From: Halomonas urumqiensis
GTDB taxonomy: Bacteria > Pseudomonadota > Gammaproteobacteria > Pseudomonadales > Halomonadaceae
Direction: 5' to 3'
DNA length: 64,000 bases
NCBI RefSeq assembly: GCF_003028575.1
Contig: NZ_PYUD01000005.1
Coordinates: forward strand, 62,001 to 126,000
How positions within the stretch are numbered: the first letter of the stretch is position 1; each line of letters opens with the position of its first letter. Positions 16,769-25,013 of the stretch are shown here, in pieces. The translations under genes were made by a program, and so were the position numbers. The notes under the pieces are model-generated. The model had not been told where the DNA came from and made no database searches. It saw only the letters and a program-made list of their open reading frames with translations.

Positions 16769-17809
16769 ATGACGACACCCTTGAAGATCGCCCTGATCGG
16801 CGCCGGCGCCATGGGGCGTCAGCATGCCGGTTATATCGCCAAGGAATCAGCCGCCAGCCTGGTGGCCATCGCCGACCCCTTCAGCTCGGCACTGGCCGAT
16901 GAAATCGGCATCAAGCACTTCGCCGGCCATTGCGAGATGCTCGACCAAGTGCGACCTGATGCCGTGATCATCGCCAACCCCAACGATCTTCATGTCACCA
17001 CCGCCATCGATTGCCTGGAGCGTGGGATCCCTAACCTGCTGGAGAAGCCGGTGGCCTGCTCGCGGGAAGAGGCGAGCCAGTTGATTGCCGCCCAGCAGCG
17101 TCACAGTGTACCGATTCTGGTCGGTCACCATCGCCGCCACAATCCTGTGGCGGAACGCGCCAAGGCGATCATCGACGAGGGCCGGCTCGGCCGCTTGGCC
17201 ACCGTCACCGGCATGTGGCAGACCTGCAAGCCCGACGACTATTTCTCGATGGAGTGGCGCCGTCGACCCGGGGCTGGGGTGATCCTGATCAACCTGGTCC
17301 ACGACCTGGACCTGCTGCGCCACTTGTGCGGCGAGATCGCCTCCGTGCAGGCCATGACCCAAAACTCCCTGCGTGGCTTCGAGGTGGAGGACAGCGCCGT
17401 CATCCAACTTGAGTTCGCCAATGGTGCCCTCGGCAGCCTTACCGGATCGGACGCTGTAGTCTCCCCCTGGGGCTGGGACCAGAACGTCAACGAGGTGCCG
17501 ATCTTTGCCAAGCACCTTGAGCAAAGCTGCTACTTCCTGGCAGGTAGCGAGGGCGCGCTGTCCATACCGCAGCTCACCCTATGGCGCTATGGCGATACAC
17601 GCGGCTGGCAGCATCAGCTGGTCTGCGAATCGCACCGCTATCCCCAAGACAGCGCCCAGCAGCGCCAGCTCGCGCACTTCCTCAAGGTGGCCCGTGGCCT
17701 GGCCGAGCCGCTGGTCAGCGTGGCCGATGCCGCTCGCACCCTGGCGGTGATAGATGCCATCCAGGAGGCCGCACGGACCGGCCAGCGGCAGGTACCACTC
17801 ACCCCTTGA
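16769..17809 (+). CDS. Gfo/Idh/MocA-family NAD(P)-dependent oxidoreductase
   Basis: 346 residues. The N-terminal Rossmann fold has IALIGAGAMGRQHAGYI and the family motif LLEKPVACS, with the catalytic Lys-Pro near residue 95. The C-terminal substrate domain includes HHRRHNP and VHDLDLLRHLCGE, where His/Asp residues fit the catalytic helix. A GGAGA site lies 10 bases before ATG 16769; a GTG at 16736 overlapping the previous stop is less likely. Relatives oxidise inositols, sugars and other polyols. Here it is coupled to a TIM barrel and precedes flavoprotein 3, suggesting ring-hydroxyl oxidation before desaturation. Confidence 0.82.
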   Translation: MTTPLKIALIGAGAMGRQHAGYIAKESAASLVAIADPFSSALADEIGIKHFAGHCEMLDQVRPDAVIIANPNDLHVTTAIDCLERGIPNLLEKPVACSREEASQLIAAQQRHSVPILVGHHRRHNPVAERAKAIIDEGRLGRLATVTGMWQTCKPDDYFSMEWRRRPGAGVILINLVHDLDLLRHLCGEIASVQAMTQNSLRGFEVEDSAVIQLEFANGALGSLTGSDAVVSPWGWDQNVNEVPIFAKHLEQSCYFLAGSEGALSIPQLTLWRYGDTRGWQHQLVCESHRYPQDSAQQRQLAHFLKVARGLAEPLVSVADAARTLAVIDAIQEAARTGQRQVPLTP

Positions 17810-17863
17810 AAGCGGCCAGGTTAACCGCGGGTGCGGACGGGGCTTGTCGAAACACTGAAAATG

Positions 17864-17874
17864 GAACACTATTC
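17864..17874. promoter_or_regulatory. Candidate island operator, GAAC-ACT-ATTC
   Basis: A near-palindrome of the GAAC-N3-RTTC class, with TGG and AG flanks, 63 bp before the flavoprotein 3 start. Weaker than the perfect copies. Confidence 0.42.
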
Positions 17875-17937
17875 AGATATTGAAATAACTTCTGAAAAGC
17901 CGCTGCTCGGCGGCCCGATAATGCTGTGAGGTGGTGT

Positions 17938-19677
17938 ATGCCGGACAAGACGAGGCCAAGCTGGGACGAGGAGGTCGACCTTCTGATTGTAGGAGCCGGG
18001 GCCGGTGGCATGACCGCAGCCCTGGCCGGCACCCTCAAGGGGCTCGAGGTGCTGCTGTGCGAGAAGACCGAAATGGTGGGCGGCATCACCTCCACCTCCG
18101 GCGGGACCATCTGGATACCCGGCACCCACCTGAGCGTTGAAGCCGGGGTACCCGACACCACCGAGGCCGCTGCTAGCTTCCTCGAGGCCGTGGTTGGCGA
18201 ACGCGGTGGCGACGCCCAGCGCGCCGCCTTCCTCGAGGCCGGCCCGAAAGTGGTTGAGTTACTTCAAGAAAAGACCGCTGTCAATCTGGTCGCCGCCAAG
18301 GCCCATCCTGACTATATTGGCAACCAGCCTGGTGAGGCCTACGGCGGACGCGCCCTGGCCCCGCTCCCCTTCGATGGCCGCAGGCTAGGCAAGAGCGACT
18401 TCGCCCGGGTCCGACCGCCGCGGCGCGAGTTCCTGGCCTTGGGCGGCATGATGACGGCACGCAACGAGATCGACGCCCTGCTTCACCCCTTGGCCTCACT
18501 GGCCAACTTCCGCCTGGCCGCGACCACGGTGCTGCGCTACGCCTTCGACCGCCTGCGCTACTCGCGTGGTACCCGCCTGGTCATGGGTAATGCCCTGGTC
18601 GCCCAACTGCTCTACAGCCTTCGCCAGCACGATGTCCCGCTACGCTTCGAGACGCGACTGGTCGAGTTGGTCAAGGAGGGGGATGCGGTGGCAGGTGCCA
18701 TCATGGCAGGCCCGGATGGGCATCGCCGGATTCGCGCGCGCCGCGGCGTAGTCCTGGCCACTGGTGGTATCGCCCGTAACCCGAGGCTACGTGATCAACT
18801 CTATCCCGAGGCCACTCGACGCTACAGCCTGGCTCCGGAGACCAACACCGGTGACGGCGTCGAGACGGCGCTGGCCGGCGGCGCGGCCCTGGCCGAGGGG
18901 CTCGACAGCCCCGGCCTGTGGATGCCCTGCTCGATCCTCAAGCGCAAGGACGGTACGGAGCTGATGTGGCCGCACATTATCCTCGACCGTGCCAAGCCGG
19001 GGCTGATCGCGGTGAACAGCGCCGGGCGGCGCTTTGTCAACGAGTCGGACTCCTACCACGACTTCGTGATGGGCATGCTGCGCTCACCCGAACAGGCGCC
19101 GGACAAGCCCGCCCACCTGATCTGTGACCGGGCTTTCCTCGACAAGTACATCCTCGGCATGGTGTTCCACGGGAGCCGTCGCCTCAAGCCGTTTCTGAAG
19201 GCCGGCTACCTGATCGAAGGGGCATCGCCCCAGGCGCTGGCCGACAAGATTGGCGTCGACCCGGCCACCCTGGAGCAGACCCTGGCCGACTACAATCGCG
19301 ATGCCGAACGCGGCGAAGACCCCGCCTTTGGCCGCGGCACGAGCGCCATGAACCGCTTTAACGGCGACCCCGAGCAGACCCCCAACCCTTGCGTGCGCCC
19401 GCTCGGACCCGGACCCTACTACGCCCTGGCGGTATGGCCGGCTGACCTGGCCAGTAGCGTCGGCCTCCAGGGCGATGAGGACGGCCGGGTGCTGGATGCG
19501 AACGCACGGCCAATCCGTGGGCTCTACGCCTGCGGCAACGACCTGGGTTCGATGTTCCGCGGTACCTATCCCGGCCCCGGCACCACCCTGGGGCCGGCCA
19601 TGGTGATGGCGTGGCGAGTCGTCCAGAATGCCGCGGCGGACCAGGCGAACTCGCAAACGGAGAAACGCTCCGCGTAA
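17938..19677 (+). CDS. FAD-dependent 3-ketosteroid dehydrogenase-like desaturase, paralogue 3
   Basis: 579 residues. The FAD motif IVGAGAGGMTAALAGTLKG lies near residue 16, followed by EKTEMVGGITSTSGGTIW. The catalytic-type pair is Tyr544 to Gly548 in TYPGPGTTLGP. GAGGTGG precedes ATG 17938; the GTG four codons earlier lies inside that site. It is the most divergent of the four paralogues, lacking the AMTFG stretch (AMVMA instead). It has its own promoter region with a GAAC-N3-ATTC site and ends at a strong hairpin shared with the convergent operon. The cyclic ketone substrate is unknown. Confidence 0.82.
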   Translation: MPDKTRPSWDEEVDLLIVGAGAGGMTAALAGTLKGLEVLLCEKTEMVGGITSTSGGTIWIPGTHLSVEAGVPDTTEAAASFLEAVVGERGGDAQRAAFLEAGPKVVELLQEKTAVNLVAAKAHPDYIGNQPGEAYGGRALAPLPFDGRRLGKSDFARVRPPRREFLALGGMMTARNEIDALLHPLASLANFRLAATTVLRYAFDRLRYSRGTRLVMGNALVAQLLYSLRQHDVPLRFETRLVELVKEGDAVAGAIMAGPDGHRRIRARRGVVLATGGIARNPRLRDQLYPEATRRYSLAPETNTGDGVETALAGGAALAEGLDSPGLWMPCSILKRKDGTELMWPHIILDRAKPGLIAVNSAGRRFVNESDSYHDFVMGMLRSPEQAPDKPAHLICDRAFLDKYILGMVFHGSRRLKPFLKAGYLIEGASPQALADKIGVDPATLEQTLADYNRDAERGEDPAFGRGTSAMNRFNGDPEQTPNPCVRPLGPGPYYALAVWPADLASSVGLQGDEDGRVLDANARPIRGLYACGNDLGSMFRGTYPGPGTTLGPAMVMAWRVVQNAAADQANSQTEKRSA

Positions 19678-19719
19678 TACCGAAGCAGGCTTCGGATCAA
19701 ATAGGCTCTCCCTGCCACC

Positions 19720-19753
19720 GACAAGGCCCCCGGCTTCTACCGGGGGCCTTGTC
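19720..19753. terminator. Strong bidirectional hairpin between convergent operons
   Basis: A perfect 14-bp stem (GACAAGGCCCCCGG and its complement) with a 6-base loop, placed midway between the stops of flavoprotein 3 and the SDR at 19783. It has no long T tract. Confidence 0.65.
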
Positions 19754-19782
19754 GTCTGGGGTGGTCATCTAAATCTGGGGGG

Positions 19783-20571
19783 CTACCCCTTGGACGGCAG
19801 GCCAGGGATATGGCCCATAATGGAGCCGGCGAAACCGCCGTCGGCGAGAAGGTTCTGGCCGGTTACGTAGGCGGCGTTTTCGCTGAGCAGGAAGGCGACG
19901 ACGCCAGCGATATGAGCCGGCTGGCCGATCTCGTGAAGAGGAATCACCTTCTCGCGCCTCGCAGCCACTTCAGGATGCTGGTAGAGCTTGTCGGTGGCCG
20001 AGGTGTGGATCATGCCCGGCGAGATGCTATTGACCCGCACCCCATCGGCCGCCCACTCCTGGGCCAACTGCTGGCTGAGCATGATGACCGCCGCCTTGCT
20101 GCTGGAATAGGCACCGCTGCCCGGATGGGGCTGGACGCCCACCATGGAGGCGATGTTGACCAGGCTGCCGCGGCTGGCCTTAAGTGCCGGGTAGACAGCC
20201 TTGGCCAACAACCAGGTACCCCGCACGTTGACGTCGAAGAGCCGATCCCAGTCGGCCTGGTCCAATTCCGCCAGCCGCCCGGGAGCCATGATACCGACAT
20301 TGGACACCACTCCGTCCAGGCCCTGGCAGAAGGCCAATGCCTCCTCCACCAGCCGTGCCGGACTCGCCGGGTCTGCCATGTCGCCGACCAGCGCCGTGGC
20401 TCGGGCGCCCAGGCCTTCTAGCTCGGCCACGATGGCGGCGAGCTCCTCACTTTGACGACTGGCGGTCAGGGCCAGGTGCGGGGTCTCGCCTCTGGCCAGG
20501 GCGTCATGAGCCAGCTTTCGGGCAATGCCTGCACCGATACCGCGGCTCGCGCCGGTGATCAAGACTCGCAT
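19783..20571 (-). CDS. Short-chain dehydrogenase/reductase
   Basis: 262 residues: TGASRGIGAGIARKL at the N-terminus, GDMADP, VVSNVG in place of NNAG, NIASMVG and YSSSK. The altered NNAG motif is a notable variant of a structural motif, though the Ser-Tyr-Lys set is intact. Ser-Arg after the first Gly together with TASRQS after the second strand suggests NADPH rather than NAD. It is the last gene of the minus-strand operon iclR, flavoprotein 4, TIM barrel, SDR, starting 25 bp after the TIM-barrel stop. It probably oxidises or reduces a ring carbonyl or alcohol in the same pathway. Confidence 0.82.
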   Translation of the reverse strand: MRVLITGASRGIGAGIARKLAHDALARGETPHLALTASRQSEELAAIVAELEGLGARATALVGDMADPASPARLVEEALAFCQGLDGVVSNVGIMAPGRLAELDQADWDRLFDVNVRGTWLLAKAVYPALKASRGSLVNIASMVGVQPHPGSGAYSSSKAAVIMLSQQLAQEWAADGVRVNSISPGMIHTSATDKLYQHPEVAARREKVIPLHEIGQPAHIAGVVAFLLSENAAYVTGQNLLADGGFAGSIMGHIPGLPSKG

Positions 20572-20596
20572 ACGATCTCTCCTGCTCTCGGGGTCA

Positions 20597-21412
20597 TCAT
20601 GGTTCCAGGCTCTCGATCAGACGCTGGCTGGCCAACAGTGCCTCCCGGGCCCAGCGCTCGTGGCCAAGCTCGGCGATGCGCCGCTGGTTCGGCACCTCGA
20701 CGCTGACCGGCAGGTCGGCCGGTAGCTCGCGCCAGAAGCCGGCCAGGTCGATGCCTCCCTCGCCGGGCAGCCAACGCTCGGTACGCGCCGCGTGGATCAG
20801 CTCGGCCTCTTCCACCGGACGCTGGGCCGGGCCATCGCAGAGCTGGGCATAGTGCAGCCAATCGCGGGGCAACTCGGCGAGTTGCACGGGCCGGCCACCG
20901 GAACGGTCGAAGTGCAGGGCATCGACGATGATGCCGCTGTTGGGCTGCTTGGCCTGCGCGACGATGTGCTGCGCCGTGGCCAGATCGGGGACTCGGGTCC
21001 AGGGCATGAACTCCAGATCGCAGGTGAGCCCGAAGGGCCGTGCCGCCTCGCACAGGGCCGCATAAGAGGCGACAAGGCGGCCCGGATCCGGATCGTCGGC
21101 TGCGACCAGGATCACCCGGGCGCCCAGTTCGGCACCCACCTCGAAAAAGGCCAGATAATCATCGACCTGGAAGCGGGCATCCAAGCGGATCATTTCCAGG
21201 TCGAAGATTGTCACCCCCGTATCGGCCATGGCCGCCAGGGTGTCGCGACGCAGGGCTGGTTCCTCCATTAATGGGAAGGCCAGACCGCCCGGTGCGGCCG
21301 GCAGCAGTCGAAGACCGGCATGGTGATAGCCGGTGCGAGCCGCCACCTCGAGCATCTCGGGTGGGCGCAGCCCCTCGGTGGTCAGGTGTGAAAGTGAATA
21401 ATCTCGGGCCAT
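20597..21412 (-). CDS. TIM-barrel isomerase/dehydratase, QuiC-like metal site
   Basis: 271 residues, close paralogue of the protein at 6767-7591 (both open with a motif like LSPPEMVETAARAGY or LRPPEMLEVAARTGY). Likely ligands lie in LEFMPW (Glu), IVDALHFD (Asp), YAQLCD (Gln) and VSVEVP (Glu), again the pattern of the 3-dehydroshikimate dehydratase N-domain at 33607-35451. Gene order flavoprotein then TIM barrel also matches operon 1, without the NIPSNAP gene. A dehydratase acting on a hydroxylated cyclohexanone is the inferred role; epimerase is the alternative. Confidence 0.78.
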   Translation of the reverse strand: MARDYSLSHLTTEGLRPPEMLEVAARTGYHHAGLRLLPAAPGGLAFPLMEEPALRRDTLAAMADTGVTIFDLEMIRLDARFQVDDYLAFFEVGAELGARVILVAADDPDPGRLVASYAALCEAARPFGLTCDLEFMPWTRVPDLATAQHIVAQAKQPNSGIIVDALHFDRSGGRPVQLAELPRDWLHYAQLCDGPAQRPVEEAELIHAARTERWLPGEGGIDLAGFWRELPADLPVSVEVPNQRRIAELGHERWAREALLASQRLIESLEP

Positions 21413-21427
21413 GGCAACGCTCCTCTG

Positions 21428-23203
21428 CTAGCCCACGGATGGCTCGCCGACCGGCGAGAATGAGGACGATAAAACGGCTGTCCTGAGCGCGTGTCCGGCG
21501 GCATGGTGGGCGGTCACATAGCCGAATGTCATGGCCGGCCCCAGGGTGATACCGCCGCTGGGGTAGCGGCCGGCCATCACGCTGGCCATGTCGTTGCCGG
21601 CAGCATAGAGGCCAGGGATGGGGCGCTCGCCCTCGGCCAGCACGCAGCCATTCTCGTCCGCTGCCAGGCCCGCGAAGGTACCGAGGCTACCAGGCAACAC
21701 CTTGATGGCATGGAAAGGGCCGCGCTCTATAGGCGCCACGCAGGGATTGGGCGTGCACTCCGAATCGCCCATGCCACATTGGTAGGGAGTATCCCCGCGA
21801 CCGAAGGCGGGATCTTCGCCGAGTGCTGCATGGCGGTTGTAGGTCGCAAGCGTGGCGGCGAGGCCTGCAGGGTCGATACCGCAGGCTTCGGCAAGCATCT
21901 CTGGCGTCGCACCGCTCCTGAGGTAGCCGTTGCGCTGCCAGGGCGAGAGCGGCAGAGGCGCCGGCCGTGATATGCCGAACCCATAGCGGCGCTGGAAACG
22001 GTGGTCGCAGACCAGCCAGGCTTCCAACGGCTCACCCTCTGGCACGGCGGCGAACAGCGCCCGCATGAAATCGTGATAGGAGCCGGCCTCATTGACGAAT
22101 CGACTGCCATCGCGGGTCACTGCGATCAGCCCTGGCTTGGCGCGGTCGATCAGGTGCGGGAAACGCCCGATACTTCCGTCGCGGCGCGGCACCAACGACA
22201 CCGGCGCCCAGGCGGCATTGGAGAAGTCGAAGGCTCGCACCCGTGCGCCTACCGCCTCGGCCAGGCTCAGGCCATCGCCGGTGTTGGTAAGCGGCGCCGC
22301 AGAATAGTGCGGGGTGCCAGCGACCACATGGGGCAGCAATGCGGAATGGCGGCGGGTATCGTGGGGAAAGCCCCCGGCCGCCAGCACTACGCCGCGACGG
22401 GCCCACACACGTTGTTCGCCGCTCGGCATATCAATCACTGCGCCCGTGACCCGGCCACCTTCATGCAGTAGCCTGCGCGCCGGACTCGACGGCAGCAGCG
22501 TCACCCCCTGATCGAGGGCGCTCTTCAATAACGCCGCGACCAGCGCGTTGCCACCGACCAGTTGCATACCACGCCGGTAGATCGCCAGGTCGCGAACATG
22601 CCGCAACACCCGGCGGGTGACATGCGTGAAGGAGGTGAGCGAGCGCGTCGCCTTGAGGAAGTGGCCCAGGTCGGCCCCAGCGGCGATGCCCATGCCCCAC
22701 AGGGAGTGCAAGTCCAGCGGCGGGCGCAGCAGACGAATCGCTCGGCCAAGCTGGCGCCCGTCAAAGGGCGCCGCGCACAACGAACGGCCGCCCGTGGACG
22801 CATGGGGTTGGTGGCCGTGGAAGTCGGCCACCCGGTTGCCATCAACGAAGTCCAGCGCCGTGTGGCGACGAAAGAAGTCGACCATGGCCGGCCCCTGGGA
22901 CAGGAACATTTCGAGCCGTTCCGGCGCAAAGCCTTCCCCCAACTCCTCGCGCAGATAAGCCCGCGGCGCCTCCGGAGGCTCATCGATACCCGCCTCCCGC
23001 GCCAGGGGGTTGCGGGGGATCCACATCCAGCCACCCGACCATGCGGTGGTGCCACCCAGTACGGGGGCCTTCTCAACGACAATCACCTTGAGCCCCAGGT
23101 GGGCCGCGGTGACCGCCGTGGCAAGCCCCCCGGCTCCGGAGCCGATCACCAGCAGGTCGCACGCCAGGTCGGTGGCGGAGCAGGGAAGGGACTCGGGGGG
23201 CAT
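21428..23203 (-). CDS. FAD-dependent 3-ketosteroid dehydrogenase-like desaturase, paralogue 4
   Basis: 591 residues, the same length as paralogue 1 and the most similar to it (both share GGATAWSGGWMW-like or GGTTAWSGGWMW motifs and GRSxxAAPFDGR). The FAD motif VIGSGAGGLATAVT lies near residue 18, and the catalytic-type pair is Tyr547 to Gly551 in RYPSGGITLGP. It is in a minus-strand operon, 28 bp after an IclR regulator and 15 bp before a QuiC-like TIM barrel. It should be a cytoplasmic desaturase of a cyclic ketone. The separate regulator and paired enzymes suggest a substrate different from, but related to, that of paralogue 1. Confidence 0.82.
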   Translation of the reverse strand: MPPESLPCSATDLACDLLVIGSGAGGLATAVTAAHLGLKVIVVEKAPVLGGTTAWSGGWMWIPRNPLAREAGIDEPPEAPRAYLREELGEGFAPERLEMFLSQGPAMVDFFRRHTALDFVDGNRVADFHGHQPHASTGGRSLCAAPFDGRQLGRAIRLLRPPLDLHSLWGMGIAAGADLGHFLKATRSLTSFTHVTRRVLRHVRDLAIYRRGMQLVGGNALVAALLKSALDQGVTLLPSSPARRLLHEGGRVTGAVIDMPSGEQRVWARRGVVLAAGGFPHDTRRHSALLPHVVAGTPHYSAAPLTNTGDGLSLAEAVGARVRAFDFSNAAWAPVSLVPRRDGSIGRFPHLIDRAKPGLIAVTRDGSRFVNEAGSYHDFMRALFAAVPEGEPLEAWLVCDHRFQRRYGFGISRPAPLPLSPWQRNGYLRSGATPEMLAEACGIDPAGLAATLATYNRHAALGEDPAFGRGDTPYQCGMGDSECTPNPCVAPIERGPFHAIKVLPGSLGTFAGLAADENGCVLAEGERPIPGLYAAGNDMASVMAGRYPSGGITLGPAMTFGYVTAHHAAGHALRTAVLSSSFSPVGEPSVG

Positions 23204-23231
23204 GGGATCACTCCTGGGTCATCGGGCCAAG

Positions 23232-24035
23232 CTACAGCTGCGAGGCGGTGGAGGGGCGGCCTGCACGGAGCAAGCTGGAAGCCGAGGTGGAAGCGGCCAG
23301 TTCATCGGCTACGTTGAGAAGCGCCTCGCCCATCACCAGCATGCGCTCCTCGGTGAAACGGATACTGGGCCCGGCGATGCTGAGAGTCCCAATGGCGGGC
23401 TGGTCGCCGCGCCGCACCGGCACGGCAATGGCGTTCATACCAGGAGCGAAAGTTTCCATGGTGAGACTAAAGCCTCGCATACGCGTCTCACGCAGTGACT
23501 CGAGCAAGGCGGCGACAGTAGTCGGCGCATTAGGACCGTACTCCTCGACATTGCCAAACCCCTGCTCCGCAACAAGCTCCAGAGCCGTCTCGTCGCTCAG
23601 GGTTGAAAGCCAGGCGAGTCCCGAAGAGCTGCAGGAAAGTTTGGCCACGGCGCCCATGTCCGGGTCGTAGCGCAGACCACGGGTGGCGCCCTGAGCCTTG
23701 GCCACCCAGGTCAGACGGCGGCCGTCGACCACCGCCAGTCGCACCAGTTCACCGCTGCGCTCCGCCAGGCGGTCGAGCAGCGGCTGGGCAGCGTCGAGGA
23801 TACCCATCTCGCCGAGGAAGCCGAGCCCCAAGGAGACCAGCTTGGTGGTCAGCATGTAGTCCCCCTGGTCGCGTACCTGGCGCACATAACCGTAGCGGAC
23901 CAGGTCGGTCAGCAGACGATGTGCCGCGCTGCGCGGCATGCCGAGCCGTTCGGCGATCTCGGCCAGAGGCAATCCCTCGGCCTCACGCCCCAACAGCTCC
24001 AGTATTCCCAGCGTTCTTTCCATCACACCAGCCAT
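23232..24035 (-). CDS. IclR-family transcriptional regulator
   Basis: 267 residues from ATG 24035. The winged helix begins MAGVMERTLGILELLGR, with MPRSAAHRLLTDLVRYGYV as recognition region. The effector domain includes ELVRLAVVDGRRLTWVAKAQGATRGLRYDPDMG, strikingly like the regulator at 2419-3198 (ELVRLSIIEGHRLTWIAKAQGARSGLRYDPDMG). The two therefore probably sense related ligands and recognise related operators. Upstream starts to 24119 are rejected because they add sequence outside the family. It heads the operon of flavoprotein 4 and is divergent from a shikimate-dehydrogenase-like gene, with a GAAT-N3-ATTC palindrome and further GTTC half-sites between them. Confidence 0.86.
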   Translation of the reverse strand: MAGVMERTLGILELLGREAEGLPLAEIAERLGMPRSAAHRLLTDLVRYGYVRQVRDQGDYMLTTKLVSLGLGFLGEMGILDAAQPLLDRLAERSGELVRLAVVDGRRLTWVAKAQGATRGLRYDPDMGAVAKLSCSSSGLAWLSTLSDETALELVAEQGFGNVEEYGPNAPTTVAALLESLRETRMRGFSLTMETFAPGMNAIAVPVRRGDQPAIGTLSIAGPSIRFTEERMLVMGEALLNVADELAASTSASSLLRAGRPSTASQL

Positions 24036-24141
24036 GGGCGTTTCCTTTCGAAAGCAGTCGAGGCCCATAGAGTGCCATGTTTGGGCCGCCCTGTGATGAT
24101 CATAGCGAAGAGTGACCACTACAGAACAATATGCATTAATT

Positions 24142-24152
24142 GAATGCTATTC
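24142..24152. promoter_or_regulatory. Candidate island operator, GAAT-GCT-ATTC
   Basis: A perfect palindrome, one base per arm away from GAAC-N3-GTTC. GTTC half-sites follow at 24167-24170 and 24177-24180. It lies between the divergent IclR gene and the aroE-like gene, so it could control both. Confidence 0.5.
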
Positions 24153-24208
24153 CATTTTTTAAATATGTTCTACTATGTTCCGCATACATACATCGCAAGA
24201 GTCTTGCC

Positions 24209-25012
24209 ATGATCGAACAACTCGACGGCGCCACGCGCCTCTACCTGGTCCTCGGAGACCCCATCGCCCAGGTGAAATCTCCCCTGGGGGTGACCCAGTC
24301 GATGCAAAAAGAAGGTCGCAACGCCTTACTGGCGCCGCTGCATATCGCCTCCGATGCCCTTGATGCCTTCATCAGCGGTGCTTCCCTGGCGCGCAACCTG
24401 GACGGCTTGATTGTCACCGTCCCTCACAAGTTTGCCGCCCACGGCCACTGTGCCGCAGCAACCGAACGGGCCAATTTCCTGGGAGCCGTTAACGTGATGC
24501 GCCGGGACGCCAACGGGTGCTGGTATGGAGATCAGGTGGATGGGCTCGCCTATGTGGCGGCCCTGATGAAGAAGGGCTTTGAGCCCCGTGGATGCAGTGC
24601 CCTGATGGCGGGGGCCGGCGGAGCAGGATCCGCCATCGCCGAGGCACTGGTCCAAGCTGGCGTCGCCCGGCTGTCCATCCATGACGAGGATACCGCGCGC
24701 CGCGACGCCCTGATTACGCGCCTCGCCGGCCTGGAACTCGGCGAGGTCACCATCGGTAGTCGCAACCCCACCGGCTTCGACCTGGTGATCAACGCCACTC
24801 CATGCGGCATGGCACAGGACGACCCACTGCCCTTCGAGCTGGCGGGGCTCTCTCCCAAGACCCTGGCTGGCGATGTGATAACCGCCCCCGAAATCACCCC
24901 TTGGCTGGCGGCCGCCAGCGAGCGTGGCTGCCACACACTGCGCGGTGTCGAAATGTTCGCCGCCGTGCGCGACCTGATGGTCGATTTTCTACTGGAAGAC
25001 AAGGAGACCTGA
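24209..25012 (+). CDS. Shikimate/quinate dehydrogenase-like protein
   Basis: 267 residues with the AroE/YdiB fold. The substrate domain has DPIAQVKSPLG (one of the two usual Ser is replaced) and TVPHK with the catalytic Lys. GDQVDG replaces the usual NTDG but keeps the catalytic Asp. The cofactor domain has GAGGAGSA and ends its second strand in IHDED, where the acidic residue favours NAD. ATG 24140 adds 23 residues outside the fold, so ATG 24209 is preferred. It is co-transcribed with tctC 3 (stop and start 1 bp apart). The altered site suggests a quinate- or shikimate-like catabolic substrate rather than biosynthesis. Confidence 0.78.
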   Translation: MIEQLDGATRLYLVLGDPIAQVKSPLGVTQSMQKEGRNALLAPLHIASDALDAFISGASLARNLDGLIVTVPHKFAAHGHCAAATERANFLGAVNVMRRDANGCWYGDQVDGLAYVAALMKKGFEPRGCSALMAGAGGAGSAIAEALVQAGVARLSIHDEDTARRDALITRLAGLELGEVTIGSRNPTGFDLVINATPCGMAQDDPLPFELAGLSPKTLAGDVITAPEITPWLAAASERGCHTLRGVEMFAAVRDLMVDFLLEDKET

Positions 25013-25013
25013 A

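Noticed and set aside
4361..23203. Steroid degradation cluster
   Set aside because: The flavoproteins are KstD-like, but no kshAB, hsa, kstR or mce-type genes are present. Neighbouring quinate and protocatechuate genes favour small alicyclic acids.
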